A stretch of 6,819 nt of DNA from Glaciecola sp. UBA1851 (GCA_002338515.1 DDIL01000183.1:13164-19982), one strand, 5' to 3'. Counted from the stretch's first letter, positions 1 through 5,020 are shown. The notes: a model not told the origin generated them from the sequence alone. A program made the numbers and translations.

Positions 1-270
1 GCAGCAATTCCTATCGGCGCTTATGAGCCTCGCCATTTAATGAAAGATGCTCACATGCACCCAGAAGAAGCGGTGAAGGCATTTGAAGATTTGCAAGCGA
101 AATATGGAGTTGCTATCCACTGGGGAACATTCAAGCTAACGACGGAACGAATGGACGAGCCACCAGAGCGTTTACTTCAGAGCCTAAAAAATCAACGAAT
201 TCCCTATGATAAATTCAGAGCGCTCAGTCATGGGGAAAAATGGGATGCACCCTTTGCTAAAAAAATGTGA
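1..270 (+). CDS. MBL-fold metal-dependent hydrolase, NAPE-PLD/UlaG-like, C-terminal part
   Basis: Reading frame 1 is open from the first base to the TGA at 268-270, so this is the last 89 residues of a gene that begins outside the window. The residues show AAIPIGAYEPR, then a MHPEEAV segment, then AIHWGTFKLT followed by a glutamate-containing tail. This combination is typical of the C-terminal end of metallo-beta-lactamase-fold proteins related to N-acyl-phosphatidylethanolamine phospholipase D and the RomA/UlaG-like group. In that family the His of the HWGTF motif (codon 118-120) is a zinc ligand. Bacterial members are usually 320-380 residues, so roughly a quarter is seen. The substrate cannot be told from this end; phospholipid-type phosphodiester hydrolysis is the family-level guess. 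The stop codon lies inside a hairpin that may be its terminator. Confidence 0.85.
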   Translation, partial: AAIPIGAYEPRHLMKDAHMHPEEAVKAFEDLQAKYGVAIHWGTFKLTTERMDEPPERLLQSLKNQRIPYDKFRALSHGEKWDAPFAKKM

Positions 271-286
271 GAGTAGGTACTCACAT
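265..286. terminator. Hairpin overlapping the stop codon, possible bidirectional terminator
   Basis: ATGTGAG (265-271) pairs with CTCACAT (280-286) across an 8-base loop. The left flank is a run of A, which makes a good T-run after the stem on the minus strand; the right flank (ATTTC) is only a weak T-run for the + strand gene that ends inside the stem. It may end transcription of the hydrolase, but the U-tract is better for the opposite direction. Confidence 0.35.
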
Positions 287-377
287 ATTTCAAAGCCGCG
301 ACTTTTGCCCCCCTACCTTCATTTTTTGATCCAGTTCCTGACTGCTAGCGTACCCCTATGCAAAAAGGAGACGAGCA

Positions 378-563
378 ATGTCCGCATCAAAAATTTTGAA
401 TGACTATGAGGCAGTATTAGCATATTGCTGTGACAAAACTATGAACGGCTACGAGCAAGCACTTCATTACGGACGATTAAGTGGTTATTTCGATAAAAAT
501 AACAAGCTTACTGCAATGGGTCACAAAGTTGCTCGATTGCTCGAAGACGATCTAGCTGCTTAA
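378..563 (+). CDS. Small hypothetical protein, 61 residues
   Basis: This short ORF has a strong ribosome binding site (AAAAAGGAG at 361-370 region, 8 bases before the ATG), which is the main reason to call it real. The product is soluble, rich in Tyr and Leu, with no signal peptide or membrane helix. The first half (about residues 5-30) is predicted to be mostly helical. The second half contains a GYFDKNNKLTAMGHKVARLL stretch, which resembles the beta-hairpin-plus-helix seen in many winged-helix proteins (a 'LT..G...A.LL' pattern), but this is only a weak similarity and no helix-turn-helix is evident. I do not recognise the family. It follows the hydrolase on the same strand by 107 bases with a hairpin between, so it may have its own promoter. 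It is followed by a long structured non-coding region. Confidence 0.65.
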   Translation: MSASKILNDYEAVLAYCCDKTMNGYEQALHYGRLSGYFDKNNKLTAMGHKVARLLEDDLAA

Positions 564-599
564 TCTCTTTACGCTTGTATGTTTAGGACCGCTTAACCG

Positions 600-667
600 T
601 GTGTAAGACATACCCATGCAGGGGCCATAGTGGGTGTATGGGTAGTATGTATATACGCTCTTACACA
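600..667. repeat. Two-arm inverted repeat, possible structured RNA or repeat element
   Basis: TGTGTAAGA (600-608) pairs perfectly with TCTTACACA (659-667). Directly inside it, CATACCCAT (609-617) pairs with ATGGGTAgTATG (638-649) with a small bulge, leaving a 20-base G-rich apical loop and a 9-base internal bulge (650-658). No T-run follows on either strand, so it is not an ordinary terminator. It sits 37 bases after the small + strand gene. It could be a palindromic interspersed repeat or a structured 3' RNA; copies elsewhere in the genome would decide. Confidence 0.45.
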
Positions 668-829
668 GATAGGGTGTTGCTTATAGCCAAGCAGTTAAAC
701 ATTAGCAGGATGAGTGTGTATCGCAGTTTGCAGGGTTGGTAATGGTTGCTCTTTATATGTGGTGATTTGTCTGCTTAAGGTATTTGATTCAGGTAAGAGG
801 TAAGTATCGTCTGGTTGCATAATGATTAA

Positions 830-874
830 CCAAATAAAAAACCCGAAAGTAATAGGGAGAGGACTTTCGGGTTT
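830..874 (-). terminator. Intrinsic terminator for minus-strand transcription
   Basis: AAACCCGAAAGT (839-850) and ACTTTCGGGTTT (863-874) form a perfect 12-bp stem with a 12-base loop. Read on the minus strand the stem is followed by a T-rich tail (TTTATTTGG, with the T's of the stem making a run of six). This is a good factor-independent terminator. It is the first one found downstream of the minus-strand genes at 1125-2031, so it probably ends that transcript or a small RNA derived from its end. On the + strand the tail (TTTAATATA) is weaker. Confidence 0.75.
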
Positions 875-1058
875 AATATATCTAGGGCAGTTTCTGGGAG
901 GAAGTACGCCCTGTAAGATTAATGTAGGTTTATATTCAGAAAACTAAATATGTTATTTATGCAAAGCTGGTATGCACTTTAATCAAATGTAATTTTCTAG
1001 AATTAAATTGGCCACTCTACAGTAAGCGTCCTCCCAAAAAGCACTAACTGGAGTGGCC
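830..1058 (-). ncRNA. Candidate structured RNA with complementary loops ending at the 830-874 terminator
   Basis: Three hairpins lie in a row. In minus-strand order they are: 1058-1010 (8-bp stem GGCCACTC/GAGTGGCC, extended by CAGT/ACTG past a 2-base bulge), 912-884 (AGGGC/GCCCT), and the terminator stem 874-839. The first loop carries GGGAGGA on this strand and the second carries TCCTCCC, an exact 7-base complement; the terminator loop is also pyrimidine-rich (CCTCTCCC). Pyrimidine-rich loops that resemble the anti-Shine-Dalgarno sequence are known in several bacterial small RNAs, while the + strand would show GGA motifs like those bound by CsrA. The orientation is chosen from the terminator. 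I see no clear promoter, so it may be a 3' UTR rather than an independent RNA. Confidence 0.3.
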
Positions 1059-1124
1059 CTAGTCCCTTAAGAACAATGGTTGTCGAGCACAGTTGTAAGT
1101 GATGAGTCAACAGTGTGGCTCTGA

Positions 1125-1172
1125 CTAATAAGCAAACAGAACTACAGATAATATGGCTAATAGTTTTTTCAT
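1125..1172 (-). CDS. 15-residue hydrophobic peptide ORF, possible truncated secreted protein
   Basis: The ATG lies three bases after the stop of the SnoaL-like gene, and GAGTGAG just before it could serve as ribosome binding site, so translation could be coupled. The peptide reads MKKLLAILSVVLFAY, a textbook beginning of a signal peptide (two lysines then a hydrophobic core), and then stops at TAG. In the next frame the sequence stays open for about 22 more codons (ending at a TAA near 1060), so this could be a frameshifted or decayed small secreted protein. It could also be a genuine short membrane peptide. The coding DNA overlaps one arm of the 1143-1197 inverted repeat. Confidence 0.35.
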   Translation of the reverse strand: MKKLLAILSVVLFAY

Positions 1173-1197
1173 TTCTCACTCTGTTAAATTATCTGTA
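1143..1197. repeat. 10-bp inverted repeat spanning the SnoaL-like stop codon
   Basis: TACAGATAAT (1143-1152) is repeated in inverse as ATTATCTGTA (1188-1197), with 35 bases between. In a minus-strand transcript this would fold the end of the SnoaL-like gene against the middle of the 15-codon peptide ORF, with the peptide's start codon in the loop. No T-run follows, so it is not a terminator. It may be a chance repeat in AT-rich DNA. Confidence 0.35.
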
Positions 1198-1508
1198 ACC
1201 ACATTTATCAAATGTCTGTAAATTTTATTATCCTTATATAAAAAGACGTTTGAAAATGTTATCAAGTGCCTATCTTTCTTCATGGTCACCTCAAGTGCGC
1301 CCATATCTTTTGTTTCAAATTTTTTTGTGACTTCCATTTTAGTTGCATCAAGCATACCATTATTAAACTGTTGTTTGGTATCTTTCATCCACTCTTCTTT
1401 GGTCTCTAAAGTTGTTTCTTGCACGAAGAGCATATCCTCATGCAAAAGACTTTCTAAAAGAGGCAAATCTTGGTTGGCTATGCCTTCGATAAATTTCTCT
1501 AATACCAT
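1176..1508 (-). CDS. SnoaL/NTF2-like domain protein
   Basis: The product of 110 residues has the layout of the nuclear-transport-factor-2-like superfamily: an N-terminal helix (LEKFIEGIANQDLPLLESLL), the turn 'HEDMLFVQ', a second helical part carrying 'KEEWMKD', then alternating strands (residues about 55-105) including HLITFSNVFLYKDNKIYRHL. The pattern of an acidic residue after 'LLHED' followed by a strand is typical of SnoaL-like proteins, which are small cone-shaped folds used as enzymes or ligand binders. The family is functionally diverse, so no reaction is assigned. TTG (1514), GTG (1511) and ATG (1508) are all possible starts; ATG 1508 is taken because it is the standard codon, though none has a clear ribosome binding site. 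It follows the membrane protein gene by 13 bases, which suggests one operon. Confidence 0.65.
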   Translation of the reverse strand: MVLEKFIEGIANQDLPLLESLLHEDMLFVQETTLETKEEWMKDTKQQFNNGMLDATKMEVTKKFETKDMGALEVTMKKDRHLITFSNVFLYKDNKIYRHLINVVTDNLTE

Positions 1509-1521
1509 CACCAATAAACCG

Positions 1522-1758
1522 CTACTTACTTAGCCAATTATCGATAAGGCCAAACTTGAAAAGTGTCCATCTAGTTCCGTAGAACGTTGACAATAACATC
1601 GCTGCATCAATGGCAAGCCATATAAATAAATTCATATTACCGCTATCTGTGGCACTGAATACAGCAGGAAGCACATACCTATCACCTAAGAAATAAAGAA
1701 TTACAAAAGCAACTAATGACGGCACTCCATTTCTTATTAAATTCGATTTAGTAAACAT
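1522..1758 (-). CDS. Small membrane protein with two helices
   Basis: This 78-residue protein has two hydrophobic segments, about residues 12-28 (PSLVAFVILYFL core) and 42-60 (NLFIWLAIDAAMLLSTFYG), linked by a short polar loop with SATDSGN, and a basic C-terminal end. It is expected in the inner membrane. The ATG at 1758 has a GGTGAG sequence about 12 bases upstream, a moderate ribosome binding site. I do not recognise the family. It lies 99 bases after the hemP-like gene and 13 bases before the SnoaL-like gene on the same strand, so it is likely to be transcribed with the latter. A role as partner of the SnoaL-like protein is possible but unsupported. Confidence 0.65.
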   Translation of the reverse strand: MFTKSNLIRNGVPSLVAFVILYFLGDRYVLPAVFSATDSGNMNLFIWLAIDAAMLLSTFYGTRWTLFKFGLIDNWLSK

Positions 1759-1834
1759 TATAGGCAGATCTCACCAGTAAAACTCTACATCATTAATGCT
1801 ATCTTTATTTGCTGCACTTCCTGTCTGCGCCAAC

Positions 1835-1859
1835 GAGCCTTTGCAAGAATAAAAGGCTC
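1835..1859 (-). terminator. Hairpin at the end of the hemP-like gene
   Basis: GAGCCTTT (1835-1842) and AAAGGCTC (1852-1859) form a perfect 8-bp stem with a 9-base loop, beginning within the hemP-like stop codon. On the minus strand no T-run follows (GTTGGCG), so it is not a classical terminator for hemP; on the + strand ATTTTG follows. It may stabilise the 3' end of the short mRNA or cause partial termination. Confidence 0.45.
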
Positions 1860-2031
1860 ATTTTGTAAGAATTAGTTTGGCATTCTTGGTGATGCGCAAA
1901 GTATACTCTTGATTATCTAATTTGATAATAGCTTTTTTTCCACCGTTTGTTAACTGTCGAGCATCGTAGATAAGACTACGGTGTATAGTCTCTTTTTTAA
2001 CTTTAGGTCTTTTAAAATCTCGCTTTTCCAT
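1858..2031 (-). CDS. hemP: HemP-family small protein (hemin uptake-associated)
   Basis: The 57-residue product ends in a stretch that matches the HemP family: 'SLIYDARQLTNGGKKAIIKL', then 'EYTLRITKNAKLILTK'. The family is recognised by a short 'L....L..GG....I.H....Y.LR.T...KLILTK' pattern at the very C-terminus, which is present here almost completely. HemP genes are usually found with haem or siderophore uptake genes and are iron controlled; the protein is thought to act as an activator of haem uptake genes in some beta-proteobacteria. Here it stands alone, without a TonB receptor or transporter nearby, and I find no clear Fur box. ATG 2031 gives the usual family length; GTG 2055 or TTG 2073 are possible, because a GGAG lies at 2068-2071 and suits an upstream start better. 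Confidence 0.8.
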   Translation of the reverse strand: MEKRDFKRPKVKKETIHRSLIYDARQLTNGGKKAIIKLDNQEYTLRITKNAKLILTK

Positions 2032-2099
2032 ATTGCTAAAATCAATGAAACTCACAACGTAAAATATCTCCAAGCATTAGCTCGCCTTTAATTTCTCAA

Positions 2100-2244
2100 A
2101 GTATAAAAGTTTTGAAAAGTACAGATTTTGTATTGAATTTAAATGTACCTACCTTCTTAAATGCATCAATGGTAGCCATATTGCTTGATCAAAATGTTAC
2201 AACTTTACTACTCACCACACATACTGGCTTAACACTTTTATACT
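2100..2244. promoter_or_regulatory. Symmetric divergent promoter region between hemP-like gene and a small + strand ORF
   Basis: AGTATAAAAGT (2100-2110) and ACTTTTATACT (2234-2244) are a perfect 11-bp inverted repeat at the two ends of the intergenic region. Each arm contains TATACT, a good -10 hexamer, pointing outward: minus strand at 2105-2100 toward hemP and + strand at 2239-2244 toward the 2251 ORF. No -35 close to consensus is seen at a 16-18 base spacing on either side. The + strand -10 is only 6 bases before the ATG, so that message would be nearly leaderless. An activator-dependent or chance arrangement is possible. Confidence 0.35.
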
Positions 2245-2250
2245 CTACAA

Positions 2251-2382
2251 ATGAGTATGTCTAAGTTGAGTCTGAAAGTTTTACTTGGTGCAACTGCGTT
2301 GATATCAAGCGCCAGTGTTGGGCTCAGTGATAAGTGTTTAGACGATCCAAACGGATGCAAGCAGGTAAAGTTTATATTTTAA
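2251..2382 (+). CDS. Small secreted protein or truncated remnant, 43 residues
   Basis: The frame opens with ATG (2251; a second ATG at 2257) and encodes a basic start followed by a hydrophobic core, LSLKVLLGATALISSASVG (residues 6-24), which looks like a signal peptide. A short mature part follows with a two-cysteine motif, DKCLDDPNGCKQ (Cys29 and Cys36). The frame then stops at 2380-2382, 11 bases inside the 3' end of the convergent malonyl-CoA decarboxylase gene. There is no ribosome binding site before it. The abrupt end right after a promising mature domain suggests the 5' fragment of a longer secreted protein, cut when the decarboxylase gene was joined here, but a real small secreted peptide cannot be excluded. 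Confidence 0.45.
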   Translation: MSMSKLSLKVLLGATALISSASVGLSDKCLDDPNGCKQVKFIF

Positions 2383-3622
2383 ATGATTTAGCAAGATTCT
2401 TTACTTCTCGAGAGGCCGTAACCTTTCCTTCAGAAACAAATTCCTCATGATTTTTTGTTACTTGTTCAAGATCGTATAAGTAGTTCACCATACAACCTAA
2501 AGATTGCAATTTGCCATTTTCTGAGTTGTCAGCTTCAACATGGATTTGTTCAACAATTGCACCGTTTCCTAAATGAAAGCGTGCAACTGGATCTAGTGGT
2601 AAATTATTACTTGATTTTTCATTTATTAAATAATGTGCTGTCAGAGAACGCAACCTGACCTCATCAGCAGAATTCCAATTTGGATGTGTTTTGCGCAACC
2701 AATTTCCCAGCCCTGGAATAGGTGAAAGGGTTATGAATTTCTTTATACCTTCTAACTCTAATGCGAGATCGGAAGCTACTTGTTTTATTAAAAAGTTACC
2801 AAAAGAAACATTTGCTAAACCAGCCTGGCAATTTGAAATCGAATAAAATACTGCAGTGTCAATTTGTTGAATTGCGACTTCTTCTCGGGCTTCGCTTAGT
2901 AACTCCTGTATGGAAGTAGGCATTCCTTTTGTGAGTGCCACCTCAACAAAAATTAGAGGTTCATCAGGAATAGCTGGATGAAAAAAAGCAAAACAGCGTC
3001 TATCTCTCGGTTCCAGTCGCAGCCTGAGGTCCTCCCAGCTATCGATAGCATGTACGGCTTCATATTCGATAATTTTTTCTAAAATGTGCGCAGGGCTCTC
3101 CCAATTTATTGGTCGCAGAACGAGAAACCCTCTATTGAACCAAGACGCAAACAAATGCTTGAAGTCCAAATCAAAAGCTTGCAACTCAGGACTTTGTTTT
3201 GCCAGACGCAGCAAGTCTGCACGCATCTCAACAAGTTTTTTTGTTGCTCCTGGAGGTTGATTGAGGCGTCTTACTAATTCTTGCCTGCTTGGTTCTGCAG
3301 CATTTGAAAATGCCTGATAAGTTTCACGGGATGGTAATTTTTCATAATCCTTAAGTGCCCTGCGCACAAGATCAGGGTCGATCGTCATCTGAGTAGATAA
3401 GTATTGGAAGAAAGATAACTTATCTAAATCGCTTAGACTCGAATATTTTGTGAGAACTTTGTTGGCTACAAAAAGTGCCGATGTTTCACTGGTAGTGCTA
3501 ATAAGGGTATTACAAAGTTCTATTATTGATCTTTCATCTTGATCATTTTTAAAGTCTGATTTCCCTTGGTTTCGCTCGAAAATTGTCCGTAACAAGTCTG
3601 CTAAAATACTCATTTCTTTCAT
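2372..3622 (-). CDS. Malonyl-CoA decarboxylase
   Basis: The 416-residue product is a complete member of the malonyl-CoA decarboxylase family (malonyl-CoA to acetyl-CoA plus CO2, EC 4.1.1.9), a cytosolic enzyme that controls malonyl-CoA levels or serves malonate use. An alpha-helical N-terminal domain (about 1-150) is followed by the GNAT-like catalytic domain. Family signatures seen are LSPIPG (299-304, with the conserved Ser300) and ARFHLGNGA (347-355, with His350), the two residues corresponding to the catalytic Ser and His of the human enzyme. A MVNYLYDLE...NHE block (378-393) follows, and the end lacks a peroxisomal tail. Start ATG 3622 has no good ribosome binding site; ATG 3613 (residue 4), preceded by GGATGAAAG, is equally possible. 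No malonyl-CoA synthetase or malonate transporter gene accompanies it, so a housekeeping role in fatty acid metabolism is likelier than malonate growth. Confidence 0.93.
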   Translation of the reverse strand: MKEMSILADLLRTIFERNQGKSDFKNDQDERSIIELCNTLISTTSETSALFVANKVLTKYSSLSDLDKLSFFQYLSTQMTIDPDLVRRALKDYEKLPSRETYQAFSNAAEPSRQELVRRLNQPPGATKKLVEMRADLLRLAKQSPELQAFDLDFKHLFASWFNRGFLVLRPINWESPAHILEKIIEYEAVHAIDSWEDLRLRLEPRDRRCFAFFHPAIPDEPLIFVEVALTKGMPTSIQELLSEAREEVAIQQIDTAVFYSISNCQAGLANVSFGNFLIKQVASDLALELEGIKKFITLSPIPGLGNWLRKTHPNWNSADEVRLRSLTAHYLINEKSSNNLPLDPVARFHLGNGAIVEQIHVEADNSENGKLQSLGCMVNYLYDLEQVTKNHEEFVSEGKVTASREVKNLAKSFKI

Positions 3623-3927
3623 CCAACAATTAAAGATATTGCTATAATTCTGTTAACGAAATCTTAATAACTAAAAAATATCGAGCCTGTAGAGTGATAC
3701 AGTTCCCCTATCGGGTTTGTGAAATTGGTGGGGGTAGGCCACTAACTTTCCCCTTTGGCTACACTGTTGGCTACAATAAAAAGCAGTCCTAGCGAACTCC
3801 TGTCGCTATCGAACCTGCCCCCACATCGGAGGTATACATTCATAAAATTTAAAACAATGCGACCAATTACCCTTATACTTGTTCCCTTGAGCACTAGTCT
3901 TTTTTAATTGGAGAGCTTGGTGCCTGG
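3623..3927. other. Intergenic region upstream of malonyl-CoA decarboxylase, highly structured
   Basis: The 305 bases hold no supported gene. A 16-codon hydrophobic frame on the + strand (3857-3907) has no ribosome binding site. The region contains a small hairpin at 3687-3702 (CTGTA/TACAG, 6-base loop), the large inverted repeat described separately at 3728-3824, and a GGAGG at 3828-3832 with no useful start after it. The decarboxylase promoter must lie in 3623-3680; AT-rich candidate -10 sequences exist (TATAGC on the minus strand) but no convincing -35. Confidence 0.55.
3728..3824. repeat. Large inverted repeat with inner hairpin and tandem 9-mer
   Basis: GTGGGGGTAGG (3728-3738) is matched in inverse by CCTGCCCCCAC (3814-3824), with a single G-T wobble. 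Inside lies a perfect hairpin TAGCGA/TCGCTA (3790-3795 and 3803-3808, 7-base loop). TTGGCTACA occurs twice, at 3755-3763 and 3767-3775, a 12-base period. Such a nested layout fits a small palindromic mobile repeat, a structured RNA, or a protein-binding region; repeated 9-mers next to inverted repeats are also seen near recombination sites. There are no terminal duplications or ORFs to support a transposable element directly. Confidence 0.45.
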
Positions 3928-4191
3928 TTATTCAGTCATCTCTGACATAATATAAGCTTTGTAAACTGCGCCATTATCTTCATCCCACTGCATTTCTGCA
4001 GGATCAGACATAAATGCTCCTAAAGCTTCCATGTCTTTACAATTCATTGCACACATTACCTCATTATTGCCAAGATCAGCTAGACGATATTCAGTTATCC
4101 ACTGACCCATTGGCCCAGCCATGTCTTTTTCAAGTTTGCCCTTTATCGCATTAAAGCCAGCAGCAATGGTTCCGTGAAAAAAAATGTTCAT
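3928..4191 (-). CDS. Small protein, possible dimeric alpha/beta-barrel (ABM-like) fold, 87 residues
   Basis: The product is soluble, acidic and Met-rich, with no signal peptide. A strand-like start (MNIFFHGTI), a helix (AAGFNAIKGKLEKDM), a strand region (QWITEYRLADLGNNEVMCAMNC), a second helix (DMEALGAFMSDPAEMQW) and a final strand (AVYKAYIM) give the beta-alpha-beta-beta-alpha-beta order of ferredoxin-like ABM domains. These small folds form dimers and act as monooxygenases, isomerases or binding proteins. The assignment is from secondary structure pattern, not from a named family. The 206-residue protein and the partial one at the right edge may share this fold. Its start lies in a tandem 8-base duplication (see the regulatory entry). 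It is separated by 187 bases from the next upstream gene and may have its own promoter. Confidence 0.6.
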   Translation of the reverse strand: MNIFFHGTIAAGFNAIKGKLEKDMAGPMGQWITEYRLADLGNNEVMCAMNCKDMEALGAFMSDPAEMQWDEDNGAVYKAYIMSEMTE

Positions 4192-4211
4192 ATGTTCATA
4201 GTAGATACTCC
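4184..4211 (-). promoter_or_regulatory. Duplicated start region with a three-codon upstream ORF and displaced ribosome binding site
   Basis: On the minus strand ATGAACAT occurs twice in tandem (4199-4192 and 4191-4184). The ribosome binding site GGAG (4211-4208) is 8 bases before the first ATG, an ideal distance, but 16 bases before the start of the 87-residue gene. The first ATG reads Met-Asn-Ile then TGA, and that TGA overlaps the real ATG as ATGA, the usual arrangement for coupled re-initiation. Removing one copy would restore a normal start, so the duplication looks like a recent event. Confidence 0.6.
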
Positions 4212-4292
4212 AAGTTATGTTTTGTCAGGAACCATACAGTATCCTGCTTCTTTCCAAGTGTTTTCCTATTATTGAGAAGTATCCTACTGACT

Positions 4293-4298
4293 ATTATA
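4293..4298 (-). promoter_or_regulatory. Possible -10 element upstream of the 87-residue gene
   Basis: A perfect TATAAT lies on the minus strand about 100 bases before the gene's ATG. No -35 near consensus is found 16-18 bases further upstream and there is no TG extension, so this is a weak promoter call in an AT-rich stretch. Confidence 0.25.
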
Positions 4299-4378
4299 AA
4301 ATAGTACAAATTCTGTAGCTGGTTTTAGGCGAAGAGAACAATCGAAACTATGACTATATGTTTTTCATTAGTTTCATT

Positions 4379-4579
4379 CTACCTAAACTGAATAGCTTTA
4401 CGGACACTATATGCGAAAGCGCCAACAAATATTGTCACTACTACTAGCAGGATAAGCCATCCTAGAGCCGTATAGTCAGACGGATCGCACGAAGCCACAA
4501 AGACGAAAAATGTCAAAGCAATTATTATCGCTTGAAAAACATAACCCTTCTTTTCGTCTTCAACTTTTTTAGGTATCAC
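4379..4579 (-). CDS. Small membrane protein with two helices, 66 residues
   Basis: Two long hydrophobic segments are visible: YVFQAIIIALTFFVFVASC (about 13-31) and LGWLILLVVVTIFVGAFAYS (about 38-57), separated by a short acidic loop (DPSDYTA). The N-terminus is lysine- and glutamate-rich and the C-terminus is basic (VRKAIQFR), suggesting both ends face the cytoplasm. GTG 4579 is chosen because AGAGG (4587-4591) is 7 bases before it; TTG 4582 is only 4 bases from that site. It begins 18 bases after the cupin gene stops on the same strand, so the two are probably co-transcribed. I do not recognise the family, and no function is assigned. Confidence 0.65.
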   Translation of the reverse strand: MIPKKVEDEKKGYVFQAIIIALTFFVFVASCDPSDYTALGWLILLVVVTIFVGAFAYSVRKAIQFR

Positions 4580-4597
4580 CAATTAACCTCTACATTT

Positions 4598-5020
4598 TTA
4601 TGGCTCTCTTTGTTCATAGCTCTCGAGAACATAGTCTAACTCTTCTGTTCGGATAAGTTCATCTTGATCATCACCCGATGAATGAACAACAACCCACACA
4701 CACTTTTTGTCACTTAGATTATAAGGTGCGTGAGGTACGTTATCAGGAATAAATATCTGTTCACCCTGCTTGATCAAAGTTTGGTTTTCAAGCTGCTTAC
4801 CATGAAATAGTGTGCATTCGCCTTCTAGCATATAGGCTATAGTTTCAATGCCTCTATGTATGTGTGGCTTAGATTTAACACCAGGAGGCATAGGCAAAAT
4901 ATTCATACAAACCTTTTCTGCTCCAACGGTTTTCCTAGACACACCAGCATTGTATGTGACCCCTTGGGCTCCTTCATATTTCATACCCGGTTTCACTAGT
5001 CTTACACCGTCATCAGCCAT
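4598..5020 (-). CDS. Cupin-domain protein
   Basis: This 140-residue protein is a single-domain cupin, a small beta-barrel usually binding one metal ion. Motif 1 is seen as G47...HIHRGIE, with His53, His55 and Glu59 in the standard HxHxxxE spacing. Motif 2 is GEQIFIPDNVPHAPYN, with the conserved Pro92, His97 and Asn101. All four expected metal ligands are therefore present, so it is likely an active metal-binding cupin rather than a decayed one. The reaction (dioxygenase, isomerase or binding) cannot be read from sequence. ATG 5020 is preferred because GGAAAGG sits 6 bases upstream; the longer ATG 5047 has no ribosome binding site and would add 9 residues. The two-helix membrane protein follows closely, and the 206-residue protein gene lies 171 bases upstream. 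Confidence 0.85.
   Translation of the reverse strand: MADDGVRLVKPGMKYEGAQGVTYNAGVSRKTVGAEKVCMNILPMPPGVKSKPHIHRGIETIAYMLEGECTLFHGKQLENQTLIKQGEQIFIPDNVPHAPYNLSDKKCVWVVVHSSGDDQDELIRTEELDYVLESYEQREP

Larger units (their letters stand above)
564..1124. other. Long intergenic region rich in inverted repeats
   Basis: About 560 bases carry no ORF with a ribosome binding site, start and sensible protein. What they do hold is structure: a two-arm inverted repeat at 600-667, a 12-bp terminator stem at 839-874, a hairpin at 884-912 and a hairpin at 1010-1058. Bases 668-828 and 913-1009 show nothing I can name. The right-hand structures lie downstream of the minus-strand SnoaL-like gene and could belong to its 3' untranslated region or to a separate small RNA. 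Confidence 0.6.

Noticed and set aside
591..691. GCTTAAC and GTTAAAC around the 600-667 palindrome as an integron attC site
   Set aside because: The sequences fit the outer consensus loosely, but the arms are not complementary to each other, the palindrome is off-centre, and no integron integrase or repeated site follows the other small genes.
1010..1058. Hairpin as a terminator of the SnoaL-like gene
   Set aside because: No T-run follows the stem on either strand.
1282..1533. 83-residue + strand frame opposite the SnoaL-like gene
   Set aside because: Antisense shadow of a better supported gene, with no ribosome binding site or protein-like pattern.
2096..2179. 27-codon minus-strand ORF (MATIDAFKKVGT...) upstream of the hemP-like gene
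   Set aside because: No ribosome binding site and no recognisable feature; it overlaps the probable hemP promoter.
3780..3824. Minus-strand GGTTCGAT as a tRNA T-loop
   Set aside because: The flanking bases do not form a T-stem, and no anticodon or acceptor arms can be drawn.
3857..3907. 16-codon hydrophobic + strand ORF (MRPITLILVPLSTSLF)
   Set aside because: No ribosome binding site and no further support; likely chance in AT-rich DNA.
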